NCBI RefSeq assembly: GCF_028207065.1
Contig: NZ_JAQLFP010000008.1
Location: 1 to 64,000 of the forward strand
DNA: 64,000 nt
Direction: 5' to 3'
Source: Collinsella aerofaciens
Lineage (GTDB): Bacteria > Actinomycetota > Coriobacteriia > Coriobacteriales > Coriobacteriaceae
Positions within the stretch are counted from its first letter, which is position 1; each line of letters begins with the position of its first letter. Under the pieces are notes generated by a model. The model was not told the origin of the DNA, did no database searches, and saw only the letters and a list, made by a program, of their open reading frames with translations. Shown here one piece after another: positions 46,444 through 55,852 of this stretch. Both the position numbers and the translations under genes were made by a program.

Positions 46444-46492
46444 TACCGCGGAGAATCGAACTCTGTGCAGGGCGCGGGCGTAAAGAAAACGC
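46444..46492. repeat. 49-bp direct repeat, copy 1 (tmRNA/tRNA T-arm-like)
   Basis: Starts TACCGCGGAGAATCGAACTC and is identical to 46655-46703. Its minus strand contains GAGTTCGATTCTCCGCG, which is also the 3' T-arm region of tmRNA (9563-9579). A terminator-like hairpin with T tract follows (CGCGTGAGCGTTTTTAG). Confidence 0.8.
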
Positions 46493-46654
46493 GTGAGCGT
46501 TTTTAGCCCGCGGGCGAGGACGCCGGCAGGCGGCCGAAGCCGGTGCGGATTTGCGAAGCAAATACGCGGATTCTCCGCGCAATGCCCCAATCCCATATAG
46601 ATGCGATGCCGATTGAGCTCCGGCTGTCCATGCCCCGCTTCAACGCAAGCCCCG

Positions 46655-46703
46655 TACCGCGGAGAATCGAACTCTGTGCAGGGCGCGGGCGTAAAGAAAA
46701 CGC
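46655..46703. repeat. 49-bp direct repeat, copy 2
   Basis: Exact copy of 46444-46492 at a distance of 211 bp. The DNA between them contains a further CGGATTCTCCGCG stretch. No gene is seen in 46443-46944. Confidence 0.8.
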
Positions 46704-46718
46704 CTTGGCAACGCAGGC

Positions 46719-46862
46719 CGGGACATACTTTCCCAATGGTAGCCCAGGCGGAAAGCGTGTCCCGGAATCCGCGCTCAGACTGGGACGTAGTTTCCGGATG
46801 GCGCCTCAAGCGGAAAGCGCATCCCGTAATCCCGCCTCAAACTGGGACGCACTTTCCGCTGC
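46719..46862. repeat. 62-bp tandem repeats, about 2.3 copies
   Basis: Units start at 46719, 46781 and 46843 with GGGACRTA-TTTCC and contain GCGGAAAGCGYRTCCCG. The two elements within each unit are related by inverted symmetry, so each can fold into a hairpin. Intergenic; no coding potential I trust. Confidence 0.75.
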
Positions 46863-46944
46863 ACCTGCCGCCTCGAAAAACCTGCGCGCCCTCCATTCCA
46901 AAACTGGGTAGAAGAAAGCCAAAACGCAATCACAGGAGGTCAAC

Positions 46945-47823
46945 ATGACTGCAGAAGATAAGGCAAAGAACGCCGGCAAGGTCGCGCTCGTTTTGGAGGG
47001 CGGCAGCTTCCGCGGGCAATTTACCGCAGGCGTACTCGACGTTCTCATGGAGGCCGGCGTCGAGATTCCGGCGGTATATGGCGTATCGGCCGGCGCCCTC
47101 AACGGCGTGAACTACAAGTCGCACCAGATCGGCCGTGCCAACCGCATCAACCTGGCTTTCTGCAACGACAACCGCTTCATGGGCGCCGCATCGTTTGCGT
47201 CCACGGGCTCCATCGTGGGTTACGACTTTATCTTCAACGATGTCCAGGACCGCCTGGACCCCTTTGACAACGAGACGTTCGACGCGAGCCCCATCGAGAT
47301 GTACGCCGTCGCGACGGACATGCTCTTTGGAACCGCCACGTACCTCCCGGTCAAAAGCGCCGTACTTGACCTCGACGCCGTGCGCGCCTCGACCTCGTTG
47401 CCGCTGGTGACGCCGCCGGTCGAGATCGATGGGCACAAATACGTCGACGGCGGCGTAGCCGATTCGGTCCCCGTCGAGCACGTGCTGGAGGAGGCGGGCT
47501 TCGATCGCGCGGTTGTCATTGTCACGCAGGACCGCTCGTACGAGAAAAAGCCCTACGAGTTTATGCCCGCCGCACGCGCTCGCTATGCCGACTACCCCTA
47601 CCTGCTCGAGGCTATCGAGACGCGCCACGACCGCTATAACATCCAGCGCATGCATCTATGGAAGTATGAGCGTGAGGGCCGCGCGCTGGTCGTTGCTCCG
47701 CAAAAGCCGGTCGAGGTCGGTCACGTTGAGCATGATCCGGCAAAGCTCCTCGACCTGTATATTCAGGGCCGCCAGGAGGCAAAGCGCCTACTGAGTGATA
47801 TCGAGGCATTTGTCGAGCGCTAG
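46945..47823 (+). CDS. Patatin-like phospholipase
   Basis: 292 residues with the full patatin set: oxyanion loop LEGGSFRGQ (about 18-26), nucleophile GVSAG (serine near 48), and catalytic Asp in VDGGVADSVP. No signal peptide is seen, so it is cytoplasmic or membrane-peripheral. It hydrolyses acyl lipids; the substrate is not determined. ATG at 46945 follows CAGGAGGTCAAC. It stands alone between the repeat region and the ribosomal genes. Confidence 0.88.
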   Translation: MTAEDKAKNAGKVALVLEGGSFRGQFTAGVLDVLMEAGVEIPAVYGVSAGALNGVNYKSHQIGRANRINLAFCNDNRFMGAASFASTGSIVGYDFIFNDVQDRLDPFDNETFDASPIEMYAVATDMLFGTATYLPVKSAVLDLDAVRASTSLPLVTPPVEIDGHKYVDGGVADSVPVEHVLEEAGFDRAVVIVTQDRSYEKKPYEFMPAARARYADYPYLLEAIETRHDRYNIQRMHLWKYEREGRALVVAPQKPVEVGHVEHDPAKLLDLYIQGRQEAKRLLSDIEAFVER

Positions 47824-47886
47824 TGTCGCGACGTCATGACCCATGGATGACATGTGCAGAAACTCTGGTCGGAGCCAAAATACCTG

Positions 47887-47914
47887 TTGACTCGTACGGT
47901 GAGCGGGGTAATAT
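47887..47914 (+). promoter_or_regulatory. rplM-rpsI promoter
   Basis: TTGACT (47887-47892) and TAATAT (47909-47914), 16 bp apart, 67 bp upstream of the rplM start. Confidence 0.7.
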
Positions 47915-47980
47915 GGACGGGTTACTTGCAGAGCCCCGTGAATCTCTGTAACAACACGTACTGTACATGGAGGAGTCTAA

Positions 47981-48424
47981 GTGATTTCGAAATCGACTCA
48001 CTACGCCAAGCAGGGCGAGGTCCAGCGCAACTGGGTTCTCGTCGACGCCGATGGTGCTGTCCTGGGCCGTCTTGCCACCCAGATCGCAATGATCCTGCGC
48101 GGTAAGAACAAGCCCCAGTTCACGCCCAACAGCGACTGCGGCGACTTCGTTGTCGTCATCAACGCCGATAAGGTCCAGCTTACCGGTAACAAGGCCGACA
48201 CGAAGACCTATTATCGCCACAGCGGCTACAACGGCGGCCTCAAGGCTGAGAGCTTCCGCCAGGCTATGGAGAAGCACCCGGAGAAGGTTATCGAGCGCGC
48301 CGTTCGCGGTATGCTGCCCAAGACCACCCTCGGCCGTGCCCAGATGACCAAGCTTAAGGTCTACGCTGGTGCCGAGCATCCGCACGCTGCCCAGAACCCC
48401 ACGAAGATTGAGCTGGAGGCTTAA
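47981..48424 (+). CDS. rplM: 50S ribosomal protein L13
   Basis: 147 residues, standard length. [60 protein letters not shown] and [19 protein letters not shown] identify L13. GTG at 47981 follows GGAGGAG. Two bases separate it from rpsI, the conserved pair. Confidence 0.98.
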   Translation: MISKSTHYAKQGEVQRNWVLVDADGAVLGRLATQIAMILRGKNKPQFTPNSDCGDFVVVINADKVQLTGNKADTKTYYRHSGYNGGLKAESFRQAMEKHPEKVIERAVRGMLPKTTLGRAQMTKLKVYAGAEHPHAAQNPTKIELEA

Positions 48425-48426
48425 AG

Positions 48427-48822
<396 letters not shown>

Positions 48823-48852
48823 GGTTTTATCTCCTTTCGAGATACAATGTAC

Positions 48853-48896
48853 AAGCGGGGCCTGCCGATTCCTCGGCGGGTCCCGCTTTTCTTTTT
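48853..48896 (+). terminator. rplM-rpsI terminator
   Basis: A 16-base imperfect stem (AAGCGGG...CCCGCTT ends) around TTCC, followed by TTCTTTTT. Confidence 0.88.
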
Positions 48897-48945
48897 CGAC
48901 TAGGGTGGGCGGTTGCATATCGCCTGCTAGGGAAGGAGCGATCCT

Positions 48946-50283
48946 ATGCCCCAGAACATCTTCGGTACCGACGGCGTCCGTGGCGTCGCCAATGCCGACC
49001 TCTCGTGTGACCTCGCGTTTCGCCTGGGCCGCGCGGCGACCAAGTTCCTTGGTCCGGATATCTGTGTCGGCCGCGACACGCGTCTTTCGGGCACCATGCT
49101 CGAGAGCGCTCTGACCGCCGGCATCATGGCCGAGGGCGGCCGTCCGCACTGCTGCGGCGTCATCCCCACGCCTGCCGTGGCGCTGCTCACCGTCCAGAAT
49201 GAGCTCGACGGCGGCATCGTCATCTCTGCTTCGCATAATCCGCCGGAGTTCAACGGCATCAAGTTCTTTAGCCGCAAGGGCATGAAGCTTCCCGATGCGG
49301 TCGAGGAAGAGATCAGCGCCTGGGTCATGTCCGAGGAAGCCATGGCTGCCGACACGCTGCCGACCGGTGCCGGCGTGGGCCACATCATCAAGATGAAGGA
49401 CGCTCGCAAGGCATACGTCGACCACGCCATCGATACGCTTGATGGCCTGAGGCTCGATGGCCTGGTCGTTGCCGTCGACTGCGGTCACGGTGCTTCCTGC
49501 CAGACTACGCCCGCCGCGCTGCAGCGCCTGGGTGCCACGGTCCATGCCATCAACACCGATTACTGCGGCACCGACATCAATGTCGAGTGCGGCTCCACTC
49601 ACCTTGAGCCCCTGCGCGAGCTCGTGCTGCGCACCCATGCTGACATCGGCCTGGCCCACGACGGCGACGCCGATCGCGTGCTCTTTGTGGACAGCGAGGG
49701 CAATGAGATCGACGGTGACTACATCCTGGCTATCTGCGGTTCTGACCTCGCCGCCCGCGGCAAGCTCGCCAGCTCCGAGATCGTCTCGACCGTCATGTGC
49801 AACCTGGGCTTCTCCATCGCTATGAAGGAGCAGGGCTTCGAGATGGTTCAGACCGCTGTGGGCGACCGTTATGTTCTTGAGCGTATGCTCGCGGACGGTG
49901 CCGTCATCGGCGGCGAACAGTCCGGCCACATCATCTTCCTGGAGCACAACACCACCGGTGACGGCCTGGTGACGGCTCTGCAGCTGCTGGCCGTGCTCAA
50001 GCGCACCGGTCGTACCCTCACCGATCTTGCCGGCATCATGAAGAAGTATCCGCAGGTACTCGTCAACGTGCATTCCGACAACAAGGCTGGTCTGGATGAT
50101 TGCCAGCCCATCTGGGATGCCGTCGCTGCTGCCGAGAAGGAGCTTGACGGCCGCGGCCGCATTCTGGTGCGTCCGAGCGGTACCGAGCCGCTGGTCCGCG
50201 TTATGGCCGAGGCCGAGACGCACGAGCTGACCCAGCGCGTTGTCGACGACATCGTCGAGGTTGTCAAGCGCGAACTTCCCTAA
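48946..50283 (+). CDS. glmM: Phosphoglucosamine mutase
   Basis: 445 residues, standard length. FGTDGVRGVAN at the start, active-site phosphoserine loop ISASHNPPEFNGIKFF, magnesium loop DGDADRVLFVD, sugar loop GGEQSGHIIF and phosphate site RPSGTEPLVRVM. It interconverts glucosamine-6- and glucosamine-1-phosphate for peptidoglycan synthesis. ATG at 48946 follows GAAGGAGCGATCCT. Confidence 0.96.
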   Translation: MPQNIFGTDGVRGVANADLSCDLAFRLGRAATKFLGPDICVGRDTRLSGTMLESALTAGIMAEGGRPHCCGVIPTPAVALLTVQNELDGGIVISASHNPPEFNGIKFFSRKGMKLPDAVEEEISAWVMSEEAMAADTLPTGAGVGHIIKMKDARKAYVDHAIDTLDGLRLDGLVVAVDCGHGASCQTTPAALQRLGATVHAINTDYCGTDINVECGSTHLEPLRELVLRTHADIGLAHDGDADRVLFVDSEGNEIDGDYILAICGSDLAARGKLASSEIVSTVMCNLGFSIAMKEQGFEMVQTAVGDRYVLERMLADGAVIGGEQSGHIIFLEHNTTGDGLVTALQLLAVLKRTGRTLTDLAGIMKKYPQVLVNVHSDNKAGLDDCQPIWDAVAAAEKELDGRGRILVRPSGTEPLVRVMAEAETHELTQRVVDDIVEVVKRELP

Positions 50284-50354
50284 TGGTCAAAAACGAGTGC
50301 CAAGTGGTAAACTGTTAAGGTTATTTTGGTTGATCGGTATGTCCGAGGGGGAGC

Positions 50355-50852
50355 ATGTTCACTAAAGTCCTAAGGTCTTTTGGTATGCGTGGTCGAGTCC
50401 TTACGCTGGATGCTCCCATCTCGGGCGACGTCATTCCGCTTTCCGAGGTAAACGACCAGACATTTGCCACCGGCCTTTTGGGCCAGGGCGTGGCGATTCA
50501 GCCTACCGGCACGCGTGTGATTGCACCGGCTGATGCCAAGGTCGAGGCCATTTTTCCCACGGGACACGCTGTTGCGCTTAACACGGTCGATGGCTTGGAC
50601 GTGCTCATCCACGTTGGTTTGGACACTGTTCAGCTTGAGGGCAAGCACTTTACCGTATATGCGCAAGTGGGTGACATCGTCCATAAGGGCGATGTACTCA
50701 TTGAGTTCGATCGCGAGGCAATTGCTGCCGAGGGCTACGATGTGACGGTTCCCATCTTGGTATGCAACTCCGTTGAGTTCTCGAGCATCAAGGGCTCCGT
50801 TGGCGCGCATGTCGAAGAGATGGACCAGCTCATCGTTGCTCGCGAGCGCTAA
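50355..50852 (+). CDS. PTS glucose-family EIIA component
   Basis: 165 residues of the Crr/EIIA-Glc fold: GDVIPLSEVNDQTFATGLLG, PADAKVEAIFPTGHAVAL and the phosphorylated His in DVLIHVGLDTVQLEGKHF. It accepts phosphate from HPr and passes it to an EIIB/EIIC sugar permease not encoded here. ATG at 50355 follows GAGGGGGAGC. Next to nagB and glmM, an amino-sugar link is plausible. Confidence 0.92.
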   Translation: MFTKVLRSFGMRGRVLTLDAPISGDVIPLSEVNDQTFATGLLGQGVAIQPTGTRVIAPADAKVEAIFPTGHAVALNTVDGLDVLIHVGLDTVQLEGKHFTVYAQVGDIVHKGDVLIEFDREAIAAEGYDVTVPILVCNSVEFSSIKGSVGAHVEEMDQLIVARER

Positions 50853-51124
50853 CAAGTGCACGTGGCCATTAGCCTACAATTCAAACACGTTTACGGAGGG
50901 CGCCCTTGAAAGAGGACGCCTTCCGTGGCAAGATGGGATTTGTCCGAAGCTAAAAGGCTTCGGGTCACCGTGGACGGGCAGGGGCCTCGACGCGGCTAGA
51001 CACGAGACACATACATTACGCGACCTCGCCCTGGTGGCCGCACACGTTGGTTGCGGCCGACGCGGGCCGCGGGCAAGTGCTTGTAAGGGGAGCCTTGCCT
51101 CTCTTGTACGAGAAAGGACGCGTA
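50853..51124 (+). promoter_or_regulatory. Structured leader upstream of nagB
   Basis: 272 bp without a gene. Hairpins: ACGGAGGGCG/CGCCTTCCGT (50893-50926), CCGAAGC/GCTTCGG (50944-50963), GGCCGCA/TGCGGCC (51036-51058). TACAAT at 50875 may be a -10. The long folded leader suggests post-transcriptional control of nagB or a small RNA; I do not recognise a riboswitch class. Confidence 0.5.
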
Positions 51125-51853
51125 ATGAAGATCATTAAAGCTAAAGACTACGAGGATATGAGCCGCAAGGCCGCCAATATCATCTCGGCGCAGGTTATCC
51201 TCAAGCCCGACTGTGTGCTGGGCCTTGCCACCGGCTCCACCCCGATCGGTGCCTACAAGCAGCTCGCTGCTTGGTACGAGAAGGGCGACGTCGACTTTGC
51301 CGAGGTCAGCACATACAACCTGGACGAGTATCGCGGCCTTTCGCACGACGATCCCCAGAGCTATCACTACTTTATGCGTGAGAACTTCTTCGATCACATC
51401 AACATCGACCTGAACAACACGCATGTGCCCGACGGTTCCAACCCCGACGCCGCCGCTGCCTGCTCTGAGTACGACAAGATCGTCGCCGCCGCCGGTTACC
51501 CGGATCTGCAGCTGCTCGGCATTGGCAACAACGGCCACATCGGCTTCAACGAGCCCGATGACCACTTCTCCAAGGGTACGCACTGCGTCGACCTCACCGA
51601 GAGCACCATTCAGGCCAACAGCCGCCTGTTCGACAGCATCGACGACGTTCCCCGTCAGGCCTACACCATGGGCACCCAGACCATCATGTATGCCCGCATG
51701 ATCCTGGTCGTCGCCAACGGCGAGGCCAAGGCTCAGGCCGTGCATGACATGTGCTACGGTCCGGTTACGCCTGCGTGCCCGGCTTCGATCCTGCAGCTGC
51801 ACACCAACTGCGTTGTCGTTGCCGACGAGGCCGCCCTTTCGCTCTGCGAGTAG
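51125..51853 (+). CDS. nagB: Glucosamine-6-phosphate deaminase
   Basis: 242 residues, standard length. LGLATGSTPIGAYKQL (phosphate binding), YNLDEYRGL with the proton-exchange Asp, and the ring-opening LLGIGNNGHIGFNEPDD. It converts glucosamine-6-phosphate to fructose-6-phosphate and ammonia, feeding amino-sugar use into glycolysis. ATG at 51125 follows AAAGGACGCGTA. Confidence 0.95.
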   Translation: MKIIKAKDYEDMSRKAANIISAQVILKPDCVLGLATGSTPIGAYKQLAAWYEKGDVDFAEVSTYNLDEYRGLSHDDPQSYHYFMRENFFDHINIDLNNTHVPDGSNPDAAAACSEYDKIVAAAGYPDLQLLGIGNNGHIGFNEPDDHFSKGTHCVDLTESTIQANSRLFDSIDDVPRQAYTMGTQTIMYARMILVVANGEAKAQAVHDMCYGPVTPACPASILQLHTNCVVVADEAALSLCE

Positions 51854-51885
51854 CGCGAATCCTGCACCTCGACATAGCCTTGCCT

Positions 51886-51913
51886 AAGGCCTCCGCTTTG
51901 CGGGGGCCTTTTT
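51886..51913 (+). terminator. nagB terminator
   Basis: AAGGCCTCCGC and GCGGGGGCCTT around TTT, followed by TTT. Confidence 0.85.
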
Positions 51914-52301
51914 GCTATCCCTTTCCGCCCGCTTGACCAAAATCTTGCCGCAAGCTTGACGAATGCCGGATGTCAAACAGCTTGATTCATTCCATACCAG
52001 ATTCTATGCAAAAATGCCACTAAAAGGTCGTAGACGGTAGCGGGTGCTAGGCGAGTTGAATGACATGGCTGAACCTTGTTCATTTGCGTTACACTGCCGC
52101 TTGGATGGGACAAGCTGACAAGCTCATTTACCTGCTTAAAGACCGATTAGTCGGGGGATTAATAACAATCGGCCCTCGCTGTACAAAAACTTGCCGCTTG
52201 CGTACCAAAAGACAACCTCAAACACAAGGTCGCTCTATTCATAGCGCGGCTTGTATGGTCTTGCGGTTACAGTGTCCATACGGTCGAGTTGAGGAGCGGG
52301 C
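51914..52301 (+). promoter_or_regulatory. Long regulatory region before the BTAD regulator
   Basis: 388 bp with no convincing gene. CAAAA(TC/A)CTTGCCGC occurs at about 51938-51951 and 52184-52197, and GTACAAAA/GTACCAAAA repeats lie two helical turns apart (about 52181-52210). A GTATGG/CCATAC dyad is at 52253-52281. Direct repeats are the usual targets of SARP-like regulators, so autoregulation is possible. Confidence 0.4.
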
Positions 52302-55301
52302 ATGGTAAACGATTTGAGCAGTATAGACGACCTCGAGCTGATGCCGCTGGGCGGAGGCTATATGGTGCGACGCGAACGCTTGATGAATGAGCTTCTCGCC
52401 AAGGGCCGAAAGGCCGGCATCGTGGTTCTCTATGCGCCCGACGGGTTTGGGAAGACCTCGGTGCTGCTGCAGTACACCCATGAGGTTAAATGCGACCCGA
52501 CGCGAGGCCCTGTGCGGATTATCGAGGCCGATCGCGCCACTGGGCGCGAGGTGTTTATGCAGCTCGAGGTGGTTACCGAAGAACTCAAAGACAAACCGCA
52601 CTCCCTTATCGCGATTGATAATGTGCCAAACCTCGATCAGCACGATACCGAAGACCTCATCGACAGGATTCGCGGCCTGCGCGCTATGGGGGTAGGGGTC
52701 TTTATCTCCTGCCGTCCTTCAAATCGTCAACTGATTCATGGGCTGGGCGATTCGGTTAAGATCAATGCGCAGATGCTCAAGGTGCATGCCTATGAGTATT
52801 CGGCGTGGGCATCGGCGTTTTCGATCAGCACATCGCTCGACTTTTATCAGCTCACGCAGGGCGTGCCCGAGCTCGTTTCGGCATTGCAGACGGGTCTGTA
52901 TGGCCAAGGCGACGTAGCCGGTCTGCTCGAAAACGAGATTGTCAACGTATATGGCGCGGCACTTGTCGATCTGGCTTCGCTCGACAATAATGCGCTGTTT
53001 TGCGTGGCATGTCTCATGATTTTGATGGGCGAGGGCAATATCGCAGAACTCGAGGCTTGCGGGGTGAGGCTGTCGATGGTCGACCAGTCCTACTTTGTAC
53101 GCGACTACCCGATCTTTGGCTTGGACCCCGCCGAGCGGAGTTTTACGTGTCTGGGCACGGAGGATAACGGACGCTTGCGCTTGCGTAAGTTGGTGGCCGA
53201 GGTTCGCCCCGAACTTGTTCCGAGGGCGGCCCGGATTTTGCTTAAGGCGGGTAGATGCGATGCGGCGATGGGCCTGGCGGACGCCTTTTTGGACCGTGAT
53301 GCGGTCCTTGAACTTGCTGGGCAGTATGGGGTCGATCTGGCTCTGACGGGGCACGGGGCCGATATCTGCCGAGCAGCGCTGGGCACGATCGATGCCGAGG
53401 ATCCGGCTCCAGAGCCAACGCCTGCCGAGGCGCTTGGCGTATATCTGGCAGCGGTCAGCGTGTCCAATACAAAGCTCGCTCGCTATATGGCATCGGTCAT
53501 CGAGCGCGGGGGCGAACGGGCGGCCTGCGAAATAGACCCTGTTTCATGGAGGGTGGCCCAGACACTGACGGCTGTTTGCTATGGGGACAACGGGCTTGGG
53601 CTTCCTACGAACCTGGCCGTGCCAGAAATCGAGACATCCCATACCGCACTCGATATGTTGTCCGCACATATCGAGGTCAAGCGCTGCCTGACCGAGCGGG
53701 GAGATGACGGCGGCGTTCTACAGCAGCTCAAAACGAGCAAGGCCTACGACTGTGAGCTCGACATCGCGGGGATTGTTATACGGGCCGATAGCATGCTGGT
53801 GGAGCTTTTTGACGGGTCGTTTGCGGGAACCGACGAGCGCGACGACGAGATGACGGTGGTGCGGGAGGCGCTCGACGTACGTGGGCTTAAGGCGATGGCT
53901 ATCTGGGTGCGCATGGTGTTGGCGGCACGGCGGCTCCTTTCCGGCCTGCCGGTAACCGACGACGCGGCATTCAACGAGCTCGATCGTTTTGCCGTGCGCA
54001 TGCGCGACAACCAGATTCAGCTGTTTGGCCTGTTGCTAGAAGGCTGGCAGTCGCTGGCAGAGGGACGGCCGGTTAATGCAAAGTTTCGTGCGGTCCAAGT
54101 GCTCAAACTTGCCGAGGAGTCGATTGCGTACATGCGCGATAACGCATTGCTGCTGGAGCGCGCGGCGTATCTGCGTAACACCTCGATGGTTTCGGTGCGC
54201 GAGGAAGCGGAGTTGCTCGATATAAGCCAGACGCAGGTTGGTGGAGCGGAGGCCTGGATGGTGGCGCTGCATTTGGCCTGTGCGGGCCGAGACAGCGATC
54301 TTGCGGCCTGGATGTCCATGAATCGTGCGGGGATTCTGGAGCCATCGTATCGGCTCTTTGCGCGCCTTGCCATGCATTGTCTGGGCGAGCCGGCGACCAG
54401 GATTCGCAAGAAGCTTCCCGTGCGCGAGTTATCGCGGTATTCGCTGCGCGACGATCTGGAAGGGGAGGGCGAGCGCCTGTTCCAGGCCGGCGAGGTTGAA
54501 GCCGTTGATACCATCGACCATATCGAGATTCGCATGTTTGGTGCGTTTCGCGCCGAGCGCGATGGGTTTCCCATCACGGACAAAATGTGGCGGCGCAAGA
54601 AGGCGGCGACACTTGCCGAGCGGCTTGCGCTGGGCATGGATGCGCTCGTCGATCGTGAGACGCTGGCCATGGAGCTGTGGCCCCATGCCGAGTTCAATAG
54701 CGCCCGCAACAACCTGTACTCGACTATATCGCGCTTGCGGTCGGCTTTGGGACCGACGCCGGATGGCAAGTCGTGTGTGCTCATCCAAAATGAATGCATC
54801 GGACTCAACGGCGACTACGTCAAGACCGATGTACGGCTGTTTGACCAGATAAGCCGCGAGGTTTTGGGAAATCGCACGGGTGCGCGCGGGCCCCATTTAG
54901 TTGAACTGTGCCTTAAGATTGAGCAGCTTTATGCCGGACCGCTGTATGTTCCCAATGGCTGTAACCCCACCTACTTTTTGCGTATGCGACGCATTATGCA
55001 GTCAAAGTACATCGATTGCATGATTAAGGGAGCAAATGCCGCTCTAGAAGAAAACGATCTGCAGTCGGCGATTTGGCTGGCGGAGTCGGGGCTTCGGCAG
55101 GAAACAGCGCGTGAGGATATGGTGCGCTGCGCCATGCGCGTCTACAGTGCGGCGGGGCGGCGGCGCGATATCGTCGAGCTGTACAGCGGGCATATGCACC
55201 ATCTAAGGGAGCAGGTCAATGGCGTGCCCGAGCCCGAGACGCGGCGTCTGTACGAGCGCTTGGTAGAGGGCAGGCTTAACCGCGTGCTCGTCGAGCGATA
55301 A
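52302..55301 (+). CDS. Large STAND-type regulator with BTAD domain
   Basis: 999 residues. N-terminal P-loop ATPase (APDGFGKTSVLLQY, 45-58; Walker B-like HSLIAIDNVPN), a long helical sensor region, and a C-terminal module: OmpR-like winged helix (from about 742, IRMFGAFRAERDGFPITDKM) followed by a bacterial transcriptional activation domain (about 845-985, with LCLKIEQLYAGPLYVPNGCN). Related to MalT-like and SARP regulators; the DNA-binding part is C-terminal. ATG at 52302 follows GAGGAGCGGGC. Regulon and ligand unknown. Confidence 0.85.
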   Translation: MVNDLSSIDDLELMPLGGGYMVRRERLMNELLAKGRKAGIVVLYAPDGFGKTSVLLQYTHEVKCDPTRGPVRIIEADRATGREVFMQLEVVTEELKDKPHSLIAIDNVPNLDQHDTEDLIDRIRGLRAMGVGVFISCRPSNRQLIHGLGDSVKINAQMLKVHAYEYSAWASAFSISTSLDFYQLTQGVPELVSALQTGLYGQGDVAGLLENEIVNVYGAALVDLASLDNNALFCVACLMILMGEGNIAELEACGVRLSMVDQSYFVRDYPIFGLDPAERSFTCLGTEDNGRLRLRKLVAEVRPELVPRAARILLKAGRCDAAMGLADAFLDRDAVLELAGQYGVDLALTGHGADICRAALGTIDAEDPAPEPTPAEALGVYLAAVSVSNTKLARYMASVIERGGERAACEIDPVSWRVAQTLTAVCYGDNGLGLPTNLAVPEIETSHTALDMLSAHIEVKRCLTERGDDGGVLQQLKTSKAYDCELDIAGIVIRADSMLVELFDGSFAGTDERDDEMTVVREALDVRGLKAMAIWVRMVLAARRLLSGLPVTDDAAFNELDRFAVRMRDNQIQLFGLLLEGWQSLAEGRPVNAKFRAVQVLKLAEESIAYMRDNALLLERAAYLRNTSMVSVREEAELLDISQTQVGGAEAWMVALHLACAGRDSDLAAWMSMNRAGILEPSYRLFARLAMHCLGEPATRIRKKLPVRELSRYSLRDDLEGEGERLFQAGEVEAVDTIDHIEIRMFGAFRAERDGFPITDKMWRRKKAATLAERLALGMDALVDRETLAMELWPHAEFNSARNNLYSTISRLRSALGPTPDGKSCVLIQNECIGLNGDYVKTDVRLFDQISREVLGNRTGARGPHLVELCLKIEQLYAGPLYVPNGCNPTYFLRMRRIMQSKYIDCMIKGANAALEENDLQSAIWLAESGLRQETAREDMVRCAMRVYSAAGRRRDIVELYSGHMHHLREQVNGVPEPETRRLYERLVEGRLNRVLVER

Positions 55302-55305
55302 AAAA

Positions 55306-55332
55306 TGAGCGCCCGAATTGCTCGGACGCTCG
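55306..55332. terminator. Hairpin between convergent genes
   Basis: GAGCG...CGCTC with partly paired interior between the BTAD regulator and the YhbY-like gene; preceded by AAAAAA on the plus strand, so it can serve the minus-strand gene. Confidence 0.5.
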
Positions 55333-55370
55333 CAAGCTTGATGTATGTTGGCTCGCCGGATCGTCGGCTC

Positions 55371-55670
55371 TTAGACGAGCTTAATCTTCTCGATGTCCTT
55401 GCGCGAGGACTCGCGATACAGCGAGAACTTGCGGCCGATGACCTGGACGACCTCGGCGTGGCAGCGATCGGCGAGATCTTCGGCGGCCTCGCGGGCAGAA
55501 AGGCTGGAACCATCGAGTACGGAGCACTTAACGAGCTCGTGCTTCTCCAGGTAGGCGACCGTCTGCTCGACGGTGCCCTCGTTGATGTCGGACTTGCCGA
55601 TGATGATGGCGGGGTTGAGGTGATGGGCCATGCTGCGAAGCTGCTTGACCTGGGCTCCTGTCAGTGCCAT
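55371..55670 (-). CDS. yhbY: YhbY-like RNA-binding protein (CRM domain)
   Basis: 99 residues. The CRM fold is shown by LTGAQVKQLRSMAHHLNPAI, IGKSDINEGTVEQTV and RCHAEVVQVIGRKFSLYRES. YhbY proteins associate with ribosome assembly intermediates. ATG at 55670 has only a weak GCGAG upstream. Confidence 0.9.
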   Translation of the reverse strand: MALTGAQVKQLRSMAHHLNPAIIIGKSDINEGTVEQTVAYLEKHELVKCSVLDGSSLSAREAAEDLADRCHAEVVQVIGRKFSLYRESSRKDIEKIKLV

Positions 55671-55852
55671 GGGTTCTCGCTTTCTATGTTATGGGGCGCC
55701 CCGCGATGGGGCCTTAATCTACGTGAGCTGTCCCACGATAGCGCAGGAACGGCGCGGTGTGGGGCGTGTTTGCCCAGTTCAAAAAGAATGCGGATGCCGA
55801 GCGGGAGAACGGCGCGGGTTACAGGCGGACGTGTACGACGGCCGAAAGCGGT

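Noticed and set aside
46444-46466. attR candidate with 17 bp of tmRNA 3' sequence
   Set aside because: It is inverted relative to the tmRNA end, whereas att sites must be direct repeats. The CTCCACCAA pair is direct and explains the integrase frame and the terminators.
46444-46700. tRNA gene
   Set aside because: Only a T-arm-like sequence and a CGCGG stretch are present; no D-arm, anticodon arm or matching acceptor stem was found.
46719-46862. CRISPR array
   Set aside because: 62-bp units are contiguous, diverged and lack unique spacers; no cas genes.
52060-52308. Small plus-strand gene before the BTAD regulator
   Set aside because: No ribosome site, unusual composition, and it overlaps the regulator start; better read as regulatory DNA.
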